DNA from: Streptomyces sp. GESEQ-35
Lineage (GTDB): Bacteria; Actinomycetota; Actinomycetes; Streptomycetales; Streptomycetaceae
Reading direction: 5' to 3'
DNA length: 64,000 nucleotides
NCBI RefSeq assembly: GCF_017948485.1
Contig: NZ_JAFFSX010000038.1
Location: 1-64,000 of the forward strand
Shown: one piece after another, positions 17,625 through 26,198 of the stretch
Layout of the letters: every line of letters begins with the position of its first letter
Numbering within the stretch: position 1 is the first letter of the stretch
Position numbers and translations under genes: made by a program
Notes under the pieces: model-generated
What the model was told of the DNA's origin: nothing
Databases searched by the model: none
What the model saw: the letters and a program-made list of their open reading frames with translations, nothing else

Positions 17625-18050
17625 TCAGTGCTTGACGGCACCGACCTCGACATCCACGTAGGAGTCGGGCTTCCCGAGGTCGTCGTCCCCACCCGGCACC
17701 GCCTCGACCGGGTCCCCACCGGGCTCCGGGTCCTCCACGCAGTCGTCGACGGGCTCCGCGTCGACCGGGTCCTCGTCGTCGACCGTGGCGTCCTTGTAGG
17801 AGTCGGGCTTCGCGACGTCGTCGTCCCCACCCGGCACCGCCTCGACCGGGTCCTCGACCGGCTCCGGCTCCGCGCACACGTCGTCGACCTTGATCTGCGT
17901 GGCCGACTTCTCAGGGGCGGGACCGGAGTTGTCGGCGTGGGCGGTGAAAGTGCCACCGAGGGCGAGCGCTGCGGCGGCAGCGGTAGCTCCCATGGCGAGA
18001 CGCACTCGGCGCGAGAGGAGGCTGCTTCGGGCGGTCTGACCTTCAGACAT
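17625..18050 (-). CDS. Small secreted acidic protein with internal duplication
   Basis: 141 aa from ATG 18050 (MSEGQTARSSLLSRRVRL). Basic N-region plus hydrophobic core (RLAMGATAAAAALALGGTFTAHADN) form a Sec or Tat-like signal peptide. The mature part is highly acidic and contains the segment DPVEAVPGGDDD(V/L)(A/G)KPDSY twice, 46 residues apart, with two cysteines (VCAEPEP and DDCVEDP) that could form one disulfide. No enzyme domain. Acidity suggests cation binding or cell-wall association, which is inference. Confidence 0.75.
   Translation of the reverse strand: MSEGQTARSSLLSRRVRLAMGATAAAAALALGGTFTAHADNSGPAPEKSATQIKVDDVCAEPEPVEDPVEAVPGGDDDVAKPDSYKDATVDDEDPVDAEPVDDCVEDPEPGGDPVEAVPGGDDDLGKPDSYVDVEVGAVKH
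17658..17853. repeat. 58-bp direct duplication inside the secreted acidic protein gene
   Basis: Positions 17658-17715 and 17796-17853 are 58-bp direct repeats with only two mismatches, 138 bp apart. They encode the duplicated DPVEAVPGGDDD-KPDSY segment. The near identity at DNA level points to recent duplication or gene conversion. Confidence 0.85.
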
Positions 18051-18211
18051 GTGATTCCTCGAATCGTCGATCGTGACTGGTTCCGGCGGCCACCGCCACA
18101 GGTGGCTACCCGTGGCGAAGGCCTTGGCTGGAGGCGCCTCCACCCGGACAGACGTTCCGACCCCACCGAGGTTGCAGGTGGGACGAGACTTTTCTGCGGG
18201 CCCGGGCACGC

Positions 18212-18246
18212 CGAAGGCCCCGGCCGGATTTCCGGACGGGGCCTTC
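18212..18246 (-). terminator. Terminator of the purSQL operon
   Basis: GAAGGCCCCGGCCGG, loop ATTT, then CCGGACGGGGCCTTC make a near-perfect hairpin about 40 bp beyond the purL stop. Confidence 0.82.
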
Positions 18247-18248
18247 AG

Positions 18249-18276
18249 CTACGTACAACCGGCTACGTACAACCGG
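18249..18276. repeat. 14-bp perfect tandem repeat after purL
   Basis: CTACGTACAACCGG is repeated twice head to tail (18249-18262 and 18263-18276), between the purL stop codon and its terminator. Each unit contains the palindrome TACGTA. Confidence 0.85.
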
Positions 18277-18288
18277 ACTGCTTCGCCG

Positions 18289-20547
18289 TTACGCAAGCAG
18301 CGCCGGGATCGTCTCCTCGTGGGCCGTCCGCAGCTCCGCCAGGGAGAGCGCGAACTCGCCCTGGACGTCCACCGAATCCCCGTCGACGACACCGATGCGG
18401 GTGACGGGCAGACCCCGCGCCCCGCACATGTCGTTGAAGCGGAGCTCCTCGGAACGCGGCACGGCGACGACCGCACGTCCCGCCGACTCCGAGAACAGGA
18501 AGGTGAAGGCGTCGAGCCCGTCGGGGACGATGAGCCGCGCGCCCTTGTCGCCGAGCAGCGCCGACTCGACCAGGGCCTGGATCAGACCGCCGTCGGAGAG
18601 GTCGTGCGCGGAGTCGATCATGCCGTCGCGGGAGGCGGAGATCAGGATCTCGGCCAGCAGCCGCTCCCGCTCCAGGTCGACCTTGGGGGGCAGGCCGCCG
18701 AGGTGGTCGTGGACGACCTGCGACCAGGCCGAGCCGCCGAACTCCTCGCGGGTGTCGCCGAGGAGGTAGAGCAGCTGGCCCTCCTCCTGGAAGGCGACCG
18801 GCGTGCGGCGGGCGACATCGTCGATGACGCCCAACACGGCCACCACCGGGGTCGGGTGGATCGCCACCTCGCCCGTCTGGTTGTACAAGGACACGTTGCC
18901 GCCGGTCACCGGGGTGCCCAACTGCCGGCAGGCGTCCGCCAGTCCGCGCACCGCCTCCGCGAACTGCCACATCACCGCCGGGTCCTCGGGCGAGCCGAAG
19001 TTCAGACAGTCCGACACCGCGAGCGGCTTGGCACCCGTCGTCGCCACATTTCGGTAGGCCTCTGCCAGCGCCAACTGCGCACCCGCGTAAGGGTCGAGCT
19101 TCGCGTAACGGCCGTTGCCGTCGGTCGCGATGGCGACACCGAGGCCGGACGACTCGTCGATGCGGATCATGCCCGAGTCCTCGGGCTGGGCCAGCACCGT
19201 GTTGCCCTGCACGAAGTGGTCGTACTGCGAGGTGATCCACTTCTTGGAGGCCTGGTTCGGGGAGGCGACCAGCTTCAGGACCTGGTCCTTCAGCTCCGCC
19301 GAACCCGCGGGCCGCGCAAGCTTGCCCGCGTCGTCGGCCTGAAGGGCGTCCTGCCACTCCGGGCGCGCGTACGGCCGCTCGTACACCGGCCCGTCGTGCG
19401 CCACGGTCCGCGGGTCGACGTCGACGATCTTGCCGCCGTGCCAGTAGATCTCGAGCCGGTCGCCGTCGGTGACCTCACCGATCACCGTGGCGATGACGTC
19501 CCACTTCTCGCAGATCTCCAGGAACCGGTCGACCTTCTCCGGCTCGACGACCGCGCACATGCGTTCCTGCGACTCGCTCATGAGGATTTCCTCAGGAGAG
19601 AGAGTCGAATCACGCAGGGGTACGTCGTCCAGCGTCACGGTCATGCCGCCGGAGCCGTTGGACGCCAGCTCGGAGGTGGCGCAGGAGAGGCCCGCCGCAC
19701 CCAGGTCCTGGATGCCGACGACCAGCTTCTCCTGGAACGCCTCCAGGGTGCACTCGATGAGCAGCTTCTCCTGGAAGGGGTCACCGACCTGGACCGCCGG
19801 ACGCTTGCTCGGCTTCGCGTCGTCGAAGGTCTCACTCGCCAGGATCGAGGCACCGCCGATGCCGTCACCACCCGTACGAGCCCCGTACAGGATGACCTTG
19901 TTCCCCGCGCCGGACGCCTTCGCCAGGTGGATGTCCTCGTGCCGCATCACACCGATGGCACCGGCGTTGACCAGCGGGTTGCCCTGGTAGCAGGAGTCGA
20001 AGACGACCTCGCCGCCGATGTTGGGCAGACCCAGGCAGTTGCCGTAGCCGCCGATGCCGGCGACGACACCCGGGAGGACACGCTTGGTGTCGGGGTGGTC
20101 GGCCGCACCGAACCGCAGCGGGTCGACGACCGCGACCGGCCGCGCCCCCATCGCGATGATGTCGCGCACGATGCCGCCGACACCGGTCGCCGCGCCCTGG
20201 TAGGGCTCCACGTACGACGGGTGGTTGTGCGACTCGACCTTGAAGGTGACCGCGTAGCCCTGGCCGACGTCGACGACACCGGCGTTCTCACCGATGCCCA
20301 CGAGCAGCGCATCGCTCTGCGGGGCCTTCTCGCCGAACTGGCGCAGATGCACCTTCGACGACTTGTACGAGCAGTGCTCGGACCACATGACGGAGTACAT
20401 GGCGAGCTCGGCGCCGGTGGGCCGGCGTCCGAGGATCTCGACCACCCGCTCGTACTCGTCCTTCTTCAGGCCGAGTTCGGCCCAGGGCAGCTCGACGTCG
20501 GGGGTCTCGGCCGCGTGCTCGACCGTGTCCAGAGGCGTCCGGCTCAT
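18289..20547 (-). CDS. purL: Phosphoribosylformylglycinamidine synthase, large subunit
   Basis: 752 aa, the size of the small-type PurL that works with separate PurS and PurQ. Conserved segments include MWSEHCSYKSSK near the N-terminus, the ATP-binding GVGGIVRDI and GARTGGDGIGGAS motifs and SESQERMCAVV. It uses ATP and ammonia from PurQ to convert FGAR to FGAM, step four of purine synthesis. The start overlaps the purQ stop by four bases (20544-20547), so translation is coupled. Confidence 0.97.
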   Translation of the reverse strand: MSRTPLDTVEHAAETPDVELPWAELGLKKDEYERVVEILGRRPTGAELAMYSVMWSEHCSYKSSKVHLRQFGEKAPQSDALLVGIGENAGVVDVGQGYAVTFKVESHNHPSYVEPYQGAATGVGGIVRDIIAMGARPVAVVDPLRFGAADHPDTKRVLPGVVAGIGGYGNCLGLPNIGGEVVFDSCYQGNPLVNAGAIGVMRHEDIHLAKASGAGNKVILYGARTGGDGIGGASILASETFDDAKPSKRPAVQVGDPFQEKLLIECTLEAFQEKLVVGIQDLGAAGLSCATSELASNGSGGMTVTLDDVPLRDSTLSPEEILMSESQERMCAVVEPEKVDRFLEICEKWDVIATVIGEVTDGDRLEIYWHGGKIVDVDPRTVAHDGPVYERPYARPEWQDALQADDAGKLARPAGSAELKDQVLKLVASPNQASKKWITSQYDHFVQGNTVLAQPEDSGMIRIDESSGLGVAIATDGNGRYAKLDPYAGAQLALAEAYRNVATTGAKPLAVSDCLNFGSPEDPAVMWQFAEAVRGLADACRQLGTPVTGGNVSLYNQTGEVAIHPTPVVAVLGVIDDVARRTPVAFQEEGQLLYLLGDTREEFGGSAWSQVVHDHLGGLPPKVDLERERLLAEILISASRDGMIDSAHDLSDGGLIQALVESALLGDKGARLIVPDGLDAFTFLFSESAGRAVVAVPRSEELRFNDMCGARGLPVTRIGVVDGDSVDVQGEFALSLAELRTAHEETIPALLA

Positions 20548-21224
20548 GCGTTGACCAGCTTCTTGAGGATCGAGGTGAAGAAGGGGAGGCCGTCGGTGCG
20601 GCCCGACCCGATGAGGGGCTCGACGGCGTGCTCCGGGTGCGGCATGAGGCCTACGACGTTGCCGGCCTCGTTGGTGATGCCGGCGATGTCGCGCAGCGAG
20701 CCGTTGGGGTTGAAGTCCACGTAACGGAACGCGACCCGACCCTCCGCCTCCAGCTTGTCCAGCGTGTACTCGTCGGCGACGTACCGGCCGTCCATGTTCT
20801 TCAGCGGGATGTGGATCTCCTGGCCGGCCGTGTAATCGGCGGTCCAGGCGGTCCCCGCGTTCTCCACCCGCAGCTTCTGGTCGCGGCAGATGAAGTGGAG
20901 GTGGTCGTTGCCGAGCATCCCGCCCGGGAGGAGGTGGGCCTCGGTGAGGATCTGGAAGCCGTTGCAGATACCGAGAACCGGCAGCCCGGCCTTCGCCTGC
21001 TCGATGAGCGTCTCCATCACCGGCGAGAAGCGGGAGATGGCGCCGGCCCGCAGATAGTCGCCGTAGGAAAAACCGCCGGGCAGCACCACGGCGTCGACCT
21101 GGTGGAGGTCCTTGTCCTTGTGCCAGAGAGCGACGGGTTCGGCACCCGCGAGTCGGATCGCGCGCTGTGTGTCGCGGTCGTCGAGACTGCCCGGGAAAGT
21201 GACGACGCCAATACGAGCGGTCAC
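20544..21224 (-). CDS. purQ: Phosphoribosylformylglycinamidine synthase, glutaminase subunit
   Basis: 226 aa. Class I glutamine amidotransferase: nucleophile Cys87 in LGICNGFQIL, the oxyanion segment LPGGFSYGDYLRAGA, and the catalytic His-x-Glu in MPHPEHAVE near the C-terminus. It supplies ammonia to PurL in the PurLQS complex. It overlaps purL by four bases and purS by four bases (21221-21224). Confidence 0.97.
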   Translation of the reverse strand: MTARIGVVTFPGSLDDRDTQRAIRLAGAEPVALWHKDKDLHQVDAVVLPGGFSYGDYLRAGAISRFSPVMETLIEQAKAGLPVLGICNGFQILTEAHLLPGGMLGNDHLHFICRDQKLRVENAGTAWTADYTAGQEIHIPLKNMDGRYVADEYTLDKLEAEGRVAFRYVDFNPNGSLRDIAGITNEAGNVVGLMPHPEHAVEPLIGSGRTDGLPFFTSILKKLVNA

Positions 21225-21490
21225 TTCGCGGCCTCCGCGACTTCCTCCACCTTGACGGTGAAGTCCTCGATCACCGTGTTGGCGAGGAAGGATTCCGCAA
21301 GATCATGGATGCGGGCGAGCGCGGCCTCGTCGACCGGCCCGTCAACTTCCAGTTCGAATCGCTTTCCCTGACGTACATCGGAGATCCCGTCGAAACCCAG
21401 CCGCGGCAGTGCGCGCTGCACCGCCTGGCCCTGGGGGTCGAGGATCTCCGGCTTGAGCATGACGTCGACTACGACGCGTGCCACTGGCAC
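21221..21490 (-). CDS. purS: Phosphoribosylformylglycinamidine synthase subunit PurS
   Basis: 89 aa, first gene of the operon. MPVARVVVDVMLKPEILDPQGQAVQRALPRLGF is the characteristic PurS beta-strand/helix start, followed by KRFELEVDG. PurS is the small bridging subunit needed for ammonia transfer between PurQ and PurL. The upstream region carries two inverted sites that may control the operon (21511 and 21569). Confidence 0.97.
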   Translation of the reverse strand: MPVARVVVDVMLKPEILDPQGQAVQRALPRLGFDGISDVRQGKRFELEVDGPVDEAALARIHDLAESFLANTVIEDFTVKVEEVAEAAK

Positions 21491-21510
21491 TCCCGGTGTT
21501 GTGGTGCTGA

Positions 21511-21522
21511 GCAGGTTCCTAC
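21511..21522. promoter_or_regulatory. Candidate operator GCAGGTTCCTAC, purS side
   Basis: Imperfect copy of the palindrome GTAGG-NN-CCTAC, 21 bp upstream of the purS start. An 11-bp core (AGGTTCCTACA, 21513-21523) is repeated in inverted orientation at 21568-21578. Confidence 0.45.
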
Positions 21523-21568
21523 AGGTGTGTTCAGACTACCCGCACAAAATTTCTACGCGCGTCGACTT

Positions 21569-21580
21569 GTAGGAACCTAC
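21569..21580. promoter_or_regulatory. Candidate operator GTAGGAACCTAC
   Basis: Perfect palindrome arms GTAGG and CCTAC around AA, centre-to-centre 58 bp from the site at 21511. The sites bracket the A/T-rich segment (AAAATTTCTA) where a purS promoter would lie. The binding protein is unknown. Confidence 0.45.
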
Positions 21581-21762
21581 GTGACCGCTGTCACGATCCG
21601 GCATCAGAAGCCGCGTTCACGAAAATTTCCGGGAAAGATCCCTGATCTACACCCGATGCCTATTGCGCTCGGACACGCGGAAGGATTTAGTCGGGCTTCA
21701 CATTGCATTGCTGGGCACTGTACAAATGAATTGGCAAGTGCCGCATGAAGGGACCGATATTC

Positions 21763-22080
21763 GTGGCGCAGAAGGTCGTGGTCACCCTCTTTGACGACAT
21801 CGACGGTTCCGAAGCGGCGGAGACGATCGCCTTCGGACTCGACGGCAAGTCGTACGAGATCGACCTGAATCAAACCAATGCCAAGAAACTGCGTAAGGCG
21901 CTCGCGCCGTACGTGGACGCCGGCCGCAAGCGGTCGCGCTCCGGCAAGGCATACCGGCAGACCGAGGTCGCCCCCGACCCGGCGGCCGTCCGGGCCTGGG
22001 CCCAGGCCAACAAGATGGAGGTCCCGGCGCGCGGGCGAATCCCGAAGAAGGTCTACGAGGCGTTCGCCGCGGCACAGTAA
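21763..22080 (+). CDS. lsrL: Lsr2 family nucleoid-associated protein (LsrL-like paralogue)
   Basis: 105 aa from GTG 21763, ten bases after GAAGGGA; this gives the conserved start AQKVVVTLFDDIDGSEAAETI. The N-terminal dimerisation domain (to about residue 60) is followed by a linker and the C-terminal AT-hook-like RGR motif in PARGRIPKKVYEAF. Lsr2 proteins coat A/T-rich DNA and silence foreign genes and specialised metabolic clusters. Location next to purS matches the second Streptomyces paralogue, called LsrL, rather than Lsr2 itself; this assignment rests on synteny recalled from memory. Confidence 0.88.
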   Translation: MAQKVVVTLFDDIDGSEAAETIAFGLDGKSYEIDLNQTNAKKLRKALAPYVDAGRKRSRSGKAYRQTEVAPDPAAVRAWAQANKMEVPARGRIPKKVYEAFAAAQ

Positions 22081-22094
22081 GGCGCCGCTGCCGT

Positions 22095-22128
22095 TGTCCT
22101 CAGGCCGTGTCAGCGGGCCCTGAGGACA
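22095..22128 (+). terminator. Terminator of the Lsr2-like gene
   Basis: TGTCCTCAGG (22095-22104) pairs perfectly with CCTGAGGACA (22119-22128), 15 bp after the stop codon. Confidence 0.75.
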
Positions 22129-22216
22129 GCCGACTTGCGCTGCACCCCTCCTGATCAGCTAGAGTCTGGAGCACGCCGCCGGGCAAGGCCGAAAAGGCCC
22201 AGCTCACGGAGTACAT

Positions 22217-22288
22217 GCGGGTGTAGTTCAGTAGTAGAACATCCCCCTTCCAGGGGGAAGGCGCAGTGTGCAATTCCTGTCACCCGCT
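22217..22288 (+). tRNA. tRNA-Gly (TCC)
   Basis: Acceptor stem GCGGGTG/CACCCGC, anticodon stem TCCCC/GGGGA with loop CTTCCAG giving anticodon TCC, T-arm TGTGCAATTCCTGTC (note GCAATTC instead of GGTTCGA). No encoded CCA. Confidence 0.93.
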
Positions 22289-22368
22289 CTGCATCGCCGT
22301 CCCGGTCACTCTTGTGGATCAGGTAGGCTGGTGCTCGCGCCGGTCGGTGAGAGCCGGTCGGATGCAAT

Positions 22369-22441
22369 GCGGACGTAGCTCAGTTGGTAGAGCGCAACCT
22401 TGCCAAGGTTGAGGTCGCGAGTTCGAACCTCGTCGTCCGCT
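22369..22441 (+). tRNA. tRNA-Gly (GCC), copy 1
   Basis: Acceptor stem GCGGACG/CGTCCGC, loop TTGCCAA with anticodon GCC, T-stem GCGAG/CTCGT. Followed by a terminator at 22451. Differs from copy 2 at 26199 by a compensated base pair in the T-stem. Confidence 0.96.
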
Positions 22442-22450
22442 CTCTTTTCG

Positions 22451-22482
22451 AAGCCCCTCGGTCGATCCGACCGGGGGGCTTT
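22451..22482 (+). terminator. Terminator of tRNA-Gly
   Basis: AAGCCCCTCGGTCG and CGACCGGGGGGCTT form a hairpin with an ATC loop, followed by TCTCG. Confidence 0.82.
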
Positions 22483-22581
22483 CTCGTGCCCCCGCTGCCC
22501 TTCGGGCCGTCTGACATTTGTCACGCCGAGTGATGACAGCGCGCACTGCTGTCGGGCCCCGTCCGACGGGACGCTGAGGTC

Positions 22582-23541
22582 ATGGACACCAACGAACACG
22601 ATCACGTGATCGAGGTCACCGACCTGAGGCGTGTGTACGGGGGCGGGTTCGAGGCGGTACGCGGGGTCAGCTTCTCCGTGGCCCGCGGCGAGCTCTTCGC
22701 GCTGCTCGGCACCAACGGGGCCGGCAAGACATCGACCGTCGAACTGCTGGAGGGGCTCGCCGTGCCGGCCGGGGGCCGGGTGCGGGTGCTGGGCCATGAT
22801 CCGTACGCCGATCGGGCCGTCGTACGACCGCGGACCGGTGTGATGTTGCAGGAGGGCGGCTTTCCGTCCGAGCTGACCGTCGCCGAGACCGCGCGGATGT
22901 GGGCCGCGTGTACGAGTCGGGCGCGGCCGGTGGCGGAGGCGCTGGAGCTGGTCGGGCTCGCGCGGCGGACCGACGTACGGGTGAAGCAGTTGTCCGGGGG
23001 TGAGCGGCGGCGGCTGGATCTCGCGCTCGCGCTGCTCGGCGACCCGGAGGTGCTGTTCCTGGACGAGCCGTCGACCGGGATGGACGCCGAAGGGCGCCGG
23101 GACACCTGGGAGTTGGTGCGGTCGCTGCGCGAGGCCGGTACGACCGTGCTGCTGACCACGCACTACCTGGAGGAGGCCGAGCAGCTCGCCGACCAGCTGG
23201 CGATCATGCACGAGGGCCGGATCGCAGCCGCCGGTACGCCCGCCGAGGTGACGGCGTCCCAGCCGTCCCGGATCTCCTTCGAGCTGCCCGCGGGGTACTT
23301 CGTCGGAGACCTGCCGCCGCTCGCGCAGCTGGGGGTGAGCGCGCACGAGGTGGACGGGCGTGTCGTACGGCTGCGGACACAGGAGCTTCAGCGGACGGCC
23401 ACCGGGTTGCTGATGTGGGCCGCGCAGGCCCAGGTCGAGCTGCACCGCCTCGATGCGCGGTCGGCCTCGCTGGAAGAGGCGTTTCTGGGTATCGCCCGGG
23501 AGGCGTCCGACGCTCCCGCCGCCGAGAAGGAGTACGTGTGA
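22582..23541 (+). CDS. ABC transporter ATP-binding protein
   Basis: 319 aa. ABC ATPase with Walker A GTNGAGKT, signature LSGGERRRLDLALALLG, Walker B VLFLDEPSTGMD and the His switch TTHYLEEAEQ; the C-terminal 100 residues resemble drug-resistance (DrrA-like) exporters. It drives an ABC-2 exporter with the permease that starts within its stop codon (GTGA overlap at 23538). The four genes 22582-26175 look like one operon with a two-component pair. Confidence 0.9.
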   Translation: MDTNEHDHVIEVTDLRRVYGGGFEAVRGVSFSVARGELFALLGTNGAGKTSTVELLEGLAVPAGGRVRVLGHDPYADRAVVRPRTGVMLQEGGFPSELTVAETARMWAACTSRARPVAEALELVGLARRTDVRVKQLSGGERRRLDLALALLGDPEVLFLDEPSTGMDAEGRRDTWELVRSLREAGTTVLLTTHYLEEAEQLADQLAIMHEGRIAAAGTPAEVTASQPSRISFELPAGYFVGDLPPLAQLGVSAHEVDGRVVRLRTQELQRTATGLLMWAAQAQVELHRLDARSASLEEAFLGIAREASDAPAAEKEYV

Positions 23542-24311
23542 GTACCGTGACCACGCCTGCGGGGCGCATGGCCGCCCTCGCCCGCGCCGAGCTGACGCTG
23601 TTCGGGCGCAGCAAGGCCACGCTATTCTCGGCACTGTTCGTGCCGCTGGTGGTGCCGATCAGTGTGCGGTCGGCGTTTCCGGAGTCCGAGCTCGATGACG
23701 CCGGGCTCACCGTCGGGCTGGTGATGCTGAACGCCGCGATCGGGTTCTCGCTGCTGTTCGCCGTGTACTCGGCGCTGGTCGGCGTCTTCACCGCGCGGCG
23801 CGAGGAACTCGTGCTCAAGCGGCTGCGCACGGGGGAACTGCGGGACACGGAGATCCTGGCGGGAGCCGCGACACCGGCCGTGGCGACAGGGCTCGTGCAG
23901 TGCCTGCTGCTCGCGGCCGGACTCACCGTCCTGGTCGACATCCCGGCACCCAAGGCCGTGTATCTCTCCGTCCTGGGGGTGCTGTTGGGGCTGGTGATGT
24001 GCGTGGCGCTCGCGGCCGTCACCGCGAGCTACTCACGGACCGCGGAGAGCGCACAGGTCACCACGCTGCCGCTGCTGTTCGTCTCCATGCTCGGCTCCGG
24101 CATCGCCATCCCGCTGGAGACTCTGCCCGACGGGCTGGCCTCCGTCCTCGAACTGCTGCCGCTGACGCCGGTGATGAAGCTGGTACGGGGCGGCTGGACC
24201 GGGGATCTCGCGGCGAGCGAAGCGCTCGCCTCCATGACGATCGCGCTGGCCTGGACCGTGGTCGCGGTGTTTGCTGTACGGCGGTGGTTCCGGTGGGAGC
24301 CGCGGCACTGA
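23538..24311 (+). CDS. ABC-2 type permease
   Basis: 257 aa from GTG 23538 overlapping the ATPase gene by four bases. Six predicted membrane helices, including LVMLNAAIGFSLLFAVYSALVGVF and the last pair near the C-terminus (ALASMTIALAWTVVAVFAV), with the ABC-2 pattern IPLETLPDGLASVLELLPLTPVMKLVRGGW before the final helix. Exports an unknown substrate, likely a lipid, drug or peptide, under control of the downstream sensor pair. Confidence 0.88.
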   Translation: MSTVTTPAGRMAALARAELTLFGRSKATLFSALFVPLVVPISVRSAFPESELDDAGLTVGLVMLNAAIGFSLLFAVYSALVGVFTARREELVLKRLRTGELRDTEILAGAATPAVATGLVQCLLLAAGLTVLVDIPAPKAVYLSVLGVLLGLVMCVALAAVTASYSRTAESAQVTTLPLLFVSMLGSGIAIPLETLPDGLASVLELLPLTPVMKLVRGGWTGDLAASEALASMTIALAWTVVAVFAVRRWFRWEPRH

Positions 24312-24328
24312 CGGACGGGAGCAAGGGT

Positions 24329-25570
24329 ATGCGGGGGCCGGAGAGCTGGTGGCGGGGGAAGAGCACGCCGGCGAAGGTGGAGACGTATACGCGGTGGTCG
24401 TTCCACTCCTTCGCGGTGGCCGAGATCGCGGCCGTCGGACTGAGCGCGTTCAGCCAGGTGGGGAGCCAGTTCGCGGTGTGGCTGATGGTGACGGTGTGCG
24501 CGCACGCCGCGCTCGGCATGCTCACCGCCGCTCGGGCGCTCGACTGGACGCGTGGACGTCGTGAGCAGCCCCTGAGGCTGATGTGGACACTGGGTGTGAC
24601 CTCGGCGCTGATCGCGTTCGGCACGATGTTCCTCGCTCGCCGGATCCTGGACGACGCCGATGCCGACGCCGCGGCGGGCGGCCTCGCCGCAACGGTGCTG
24701 ATCATCGGCGTCGGCATCATTGCGCTCGGTATCCGCGCCCGACGACGCGTGCTGATGCTGATGGCGGGTTTCACCGCGGGCGCCTGTGCCGTGTCGCTCG
24801 CGCTGGGTGCCCCGTGGTCCGACGCGCTCACCGTGGGCCTCGTGCTGCTGGCCGGTACTTCCTTCCTCTCCTTCACCTCCGCGTTCTCCGTCTGGCTCCT
24901 CAACGCCGTCTTCGCACTCGACGAGGCCCGCGAGACCCGAACCCGGCTCGCCGTCGCCGAGGAGAGGCTGCGGTTCGGACGGGATCTGCATGACGTGATG
25001 GGGCGGAACCTCGCGGTGATCGCGCTGAAGAGCGAGCTGGCCGTGCAGCTGGCGCGGCGGGGGCGGCCGGAGGCCGTGGAGCAGATGATCGAGGTGCAGC
25101 GGATCGCTCATGAGTCGCAGCGGGAGGTACGGGATGTCGTACGGGGGTATCGGGAGTCCGATCTGTCGGTCGAACTCGCCGGTGCGCAGGGGGTGTTGAC
25201 CGCGGCCGGGATCGACTGCGAGGTGTCCGCCTCGGCCGAGGGGCTGCCGCTCGACGTGCAGTCGGCGCTCGGCTGGGTGGTGCGTGAGGCGACGACGAAC
25301 GTGCTGCGGCACGGTGACGCCTCGCGGTGTGGGATTTCGGTGCGGGTGAGGGAGGGGCGGGTGGTACTGACCGTGGAGAACGACGGGACCCGTACGACGT
25401 CCGGCTCCGGTGGATCGGGGCTGGCGGGGCTGCGGGAGCGGCTGGCGGCGGTGGACGGGACGCTGGAGGCGGGACCGGTCGGGGAGGGTGTGTTCCGGGT
25501 GGTGGCCGAGGTACCGGTGAGGGCGGGGGCGGCTTCGCAGGCGTCGGCCGTGAGTGGGGTCACCTCATGA
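24329..25570 (+). CDS. Sensor histidine kinase, DesK/NarL-partner type
   Basis: 413 aa from ATG 24329. Five or six membrane helices in the first 195 residues form the sensor, followed by a HisKA_3 dimerisation segment with phosphoacceptor His221 (FGRDLHDVMGRNLAVIALK) and an HATPase domain (VREATTNVLRHGDASRC, GSGGSGLAGLRERLAAV). No periplasmic sensor domain, so the signal is probably sensed in the membrane, as in DesK. Its stop overlaps the response-regulator start (ATGA at 25567). Confidence 0.9.
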   Translation: MRGPESWWRGKSTPAKVETYTRWSFHSFAVAEIAAVGLSAFSQVGSQFAVWLMVTVCAHAALGMLTAARALDWTRGRREQPLRLMWTLGVTSALIAFGTMFLARRILDDADADAAAGGLAATVLIIGVGIIALGIRARRRVLMLMAGFTAGACAVSLALGAPWSDALTVGLVLLAGTSFLSFTSAFSVWLLNAVFALDEARETRTRLAVAEERLRFGRDLHDVMGRNLAVIALKSELAVQLARRGRPEAVEQMIEVQRIAHESQREVRDVVRGYRESDLSVELAGAQGVLTAAGIDCEVSASAEGLPLDVQSALGWVVREATTNVLRHGDASRCGISVRVREGRVVLTVENDGTRTTSGSGGSGLAGLRERLAAVDGTLEAGPVGEGVFRVVAEVPVRAGAASQASAVSGVTS

Positions 25571-26175
25571 CCGTGCGGCTGCTGCTCGCCGACGACGAGC
25601 ACCTCATCCGGGGTGCGCTCGCCGCGCTGCTCGCGCTGGAGGACGATCTCGTGATCGTCGCCGAGGCGGCCACCGGTCCTGAGGCGCTGGCGATGGCACG
25701 GGCGCACGCACCCGACGTCGCCGTACTGGATCTTCAGATGCCCGGCGCGGACGGTGTGAAGGTCGCCACATCGCTGCGTGCCGAACTGCCCGGCTGTCAG
25801 GTGCTGATCGTGACGAGTCACGGTCGCCCCGGGCATCTCAAGCGGGCCCTTGCTGCCGGTGTGCGCGGGTTCGTCCCGAAGACGGTGAGCGCGCGGCGGC
25901 TCGCGGAGGTCATCCGCACGGTGCACGCCGGAAACCGCTACGTCGACCCGGAGTTGGCCGCCGACGCGATCTCCGCCGGGGATTCGCCGCTGACCGCGCG
26001 GGAGGCCGAGGTGCTGGAACTCGCCGCCGACGGGGCGCCCGTATCGGAGATCGCGGAGCGGGCCGCCCTGTCGCAGGGGACCGTACGGAACTATCTGTCG
26101 TCGGCCGTCTCGAAGCTCGGGGCGGAGAACCGGCACACGGCCGTGCGGCTCGCGCGTGAGCGGGGTTGGGTATAG
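25567..26175 (+). CDS. Response regulator, NarL/DesR type
   Basis: 202 aa from ATG 25567. Receiver domain with acidic pocket DD (residues 9-10), phosphorylation site Asp55 (VAVLDLQMPG) and switch Thr/Lys (VTSHG, FVPKT), then a LuxR-type helix-turn-helix (LTAREAEVLELAADGAPVSEIAERAALSQGTVRNYLSS). Probably regulates the upstream ABC exporter genes; DesK/DesR-like systems respond to membrane state. tRNA-Gly follows 23 bp later. Confidence 0.92.
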   Translation: MTVRLLLADDEHLIRGALAALLALEDDLVIVAEAATGPEALAMARAHAPDVAVLDLQMPGADGVKVATSLRAELPGCQVLIVTSHGRPGHLKRALAAGVRGFVPKTVSARRLAEVIRTVHAGNRYVDPELAADAISAGDSPLTAREAEVLELAADGAPVSEIAERAALSQGTVRNYLSSAVSKLGAENRHTAVRLARERGWV

Positions 26176-26198
26176 TTGTTCTCGCGCCACGGCGCAGT

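Noticed and set aside
18073..20724. An 883-codon plus-strand frame opposite purL
   Set aside because: Codon-bias shadow of purL; no motifs, rich in Arg, Val and Asp.
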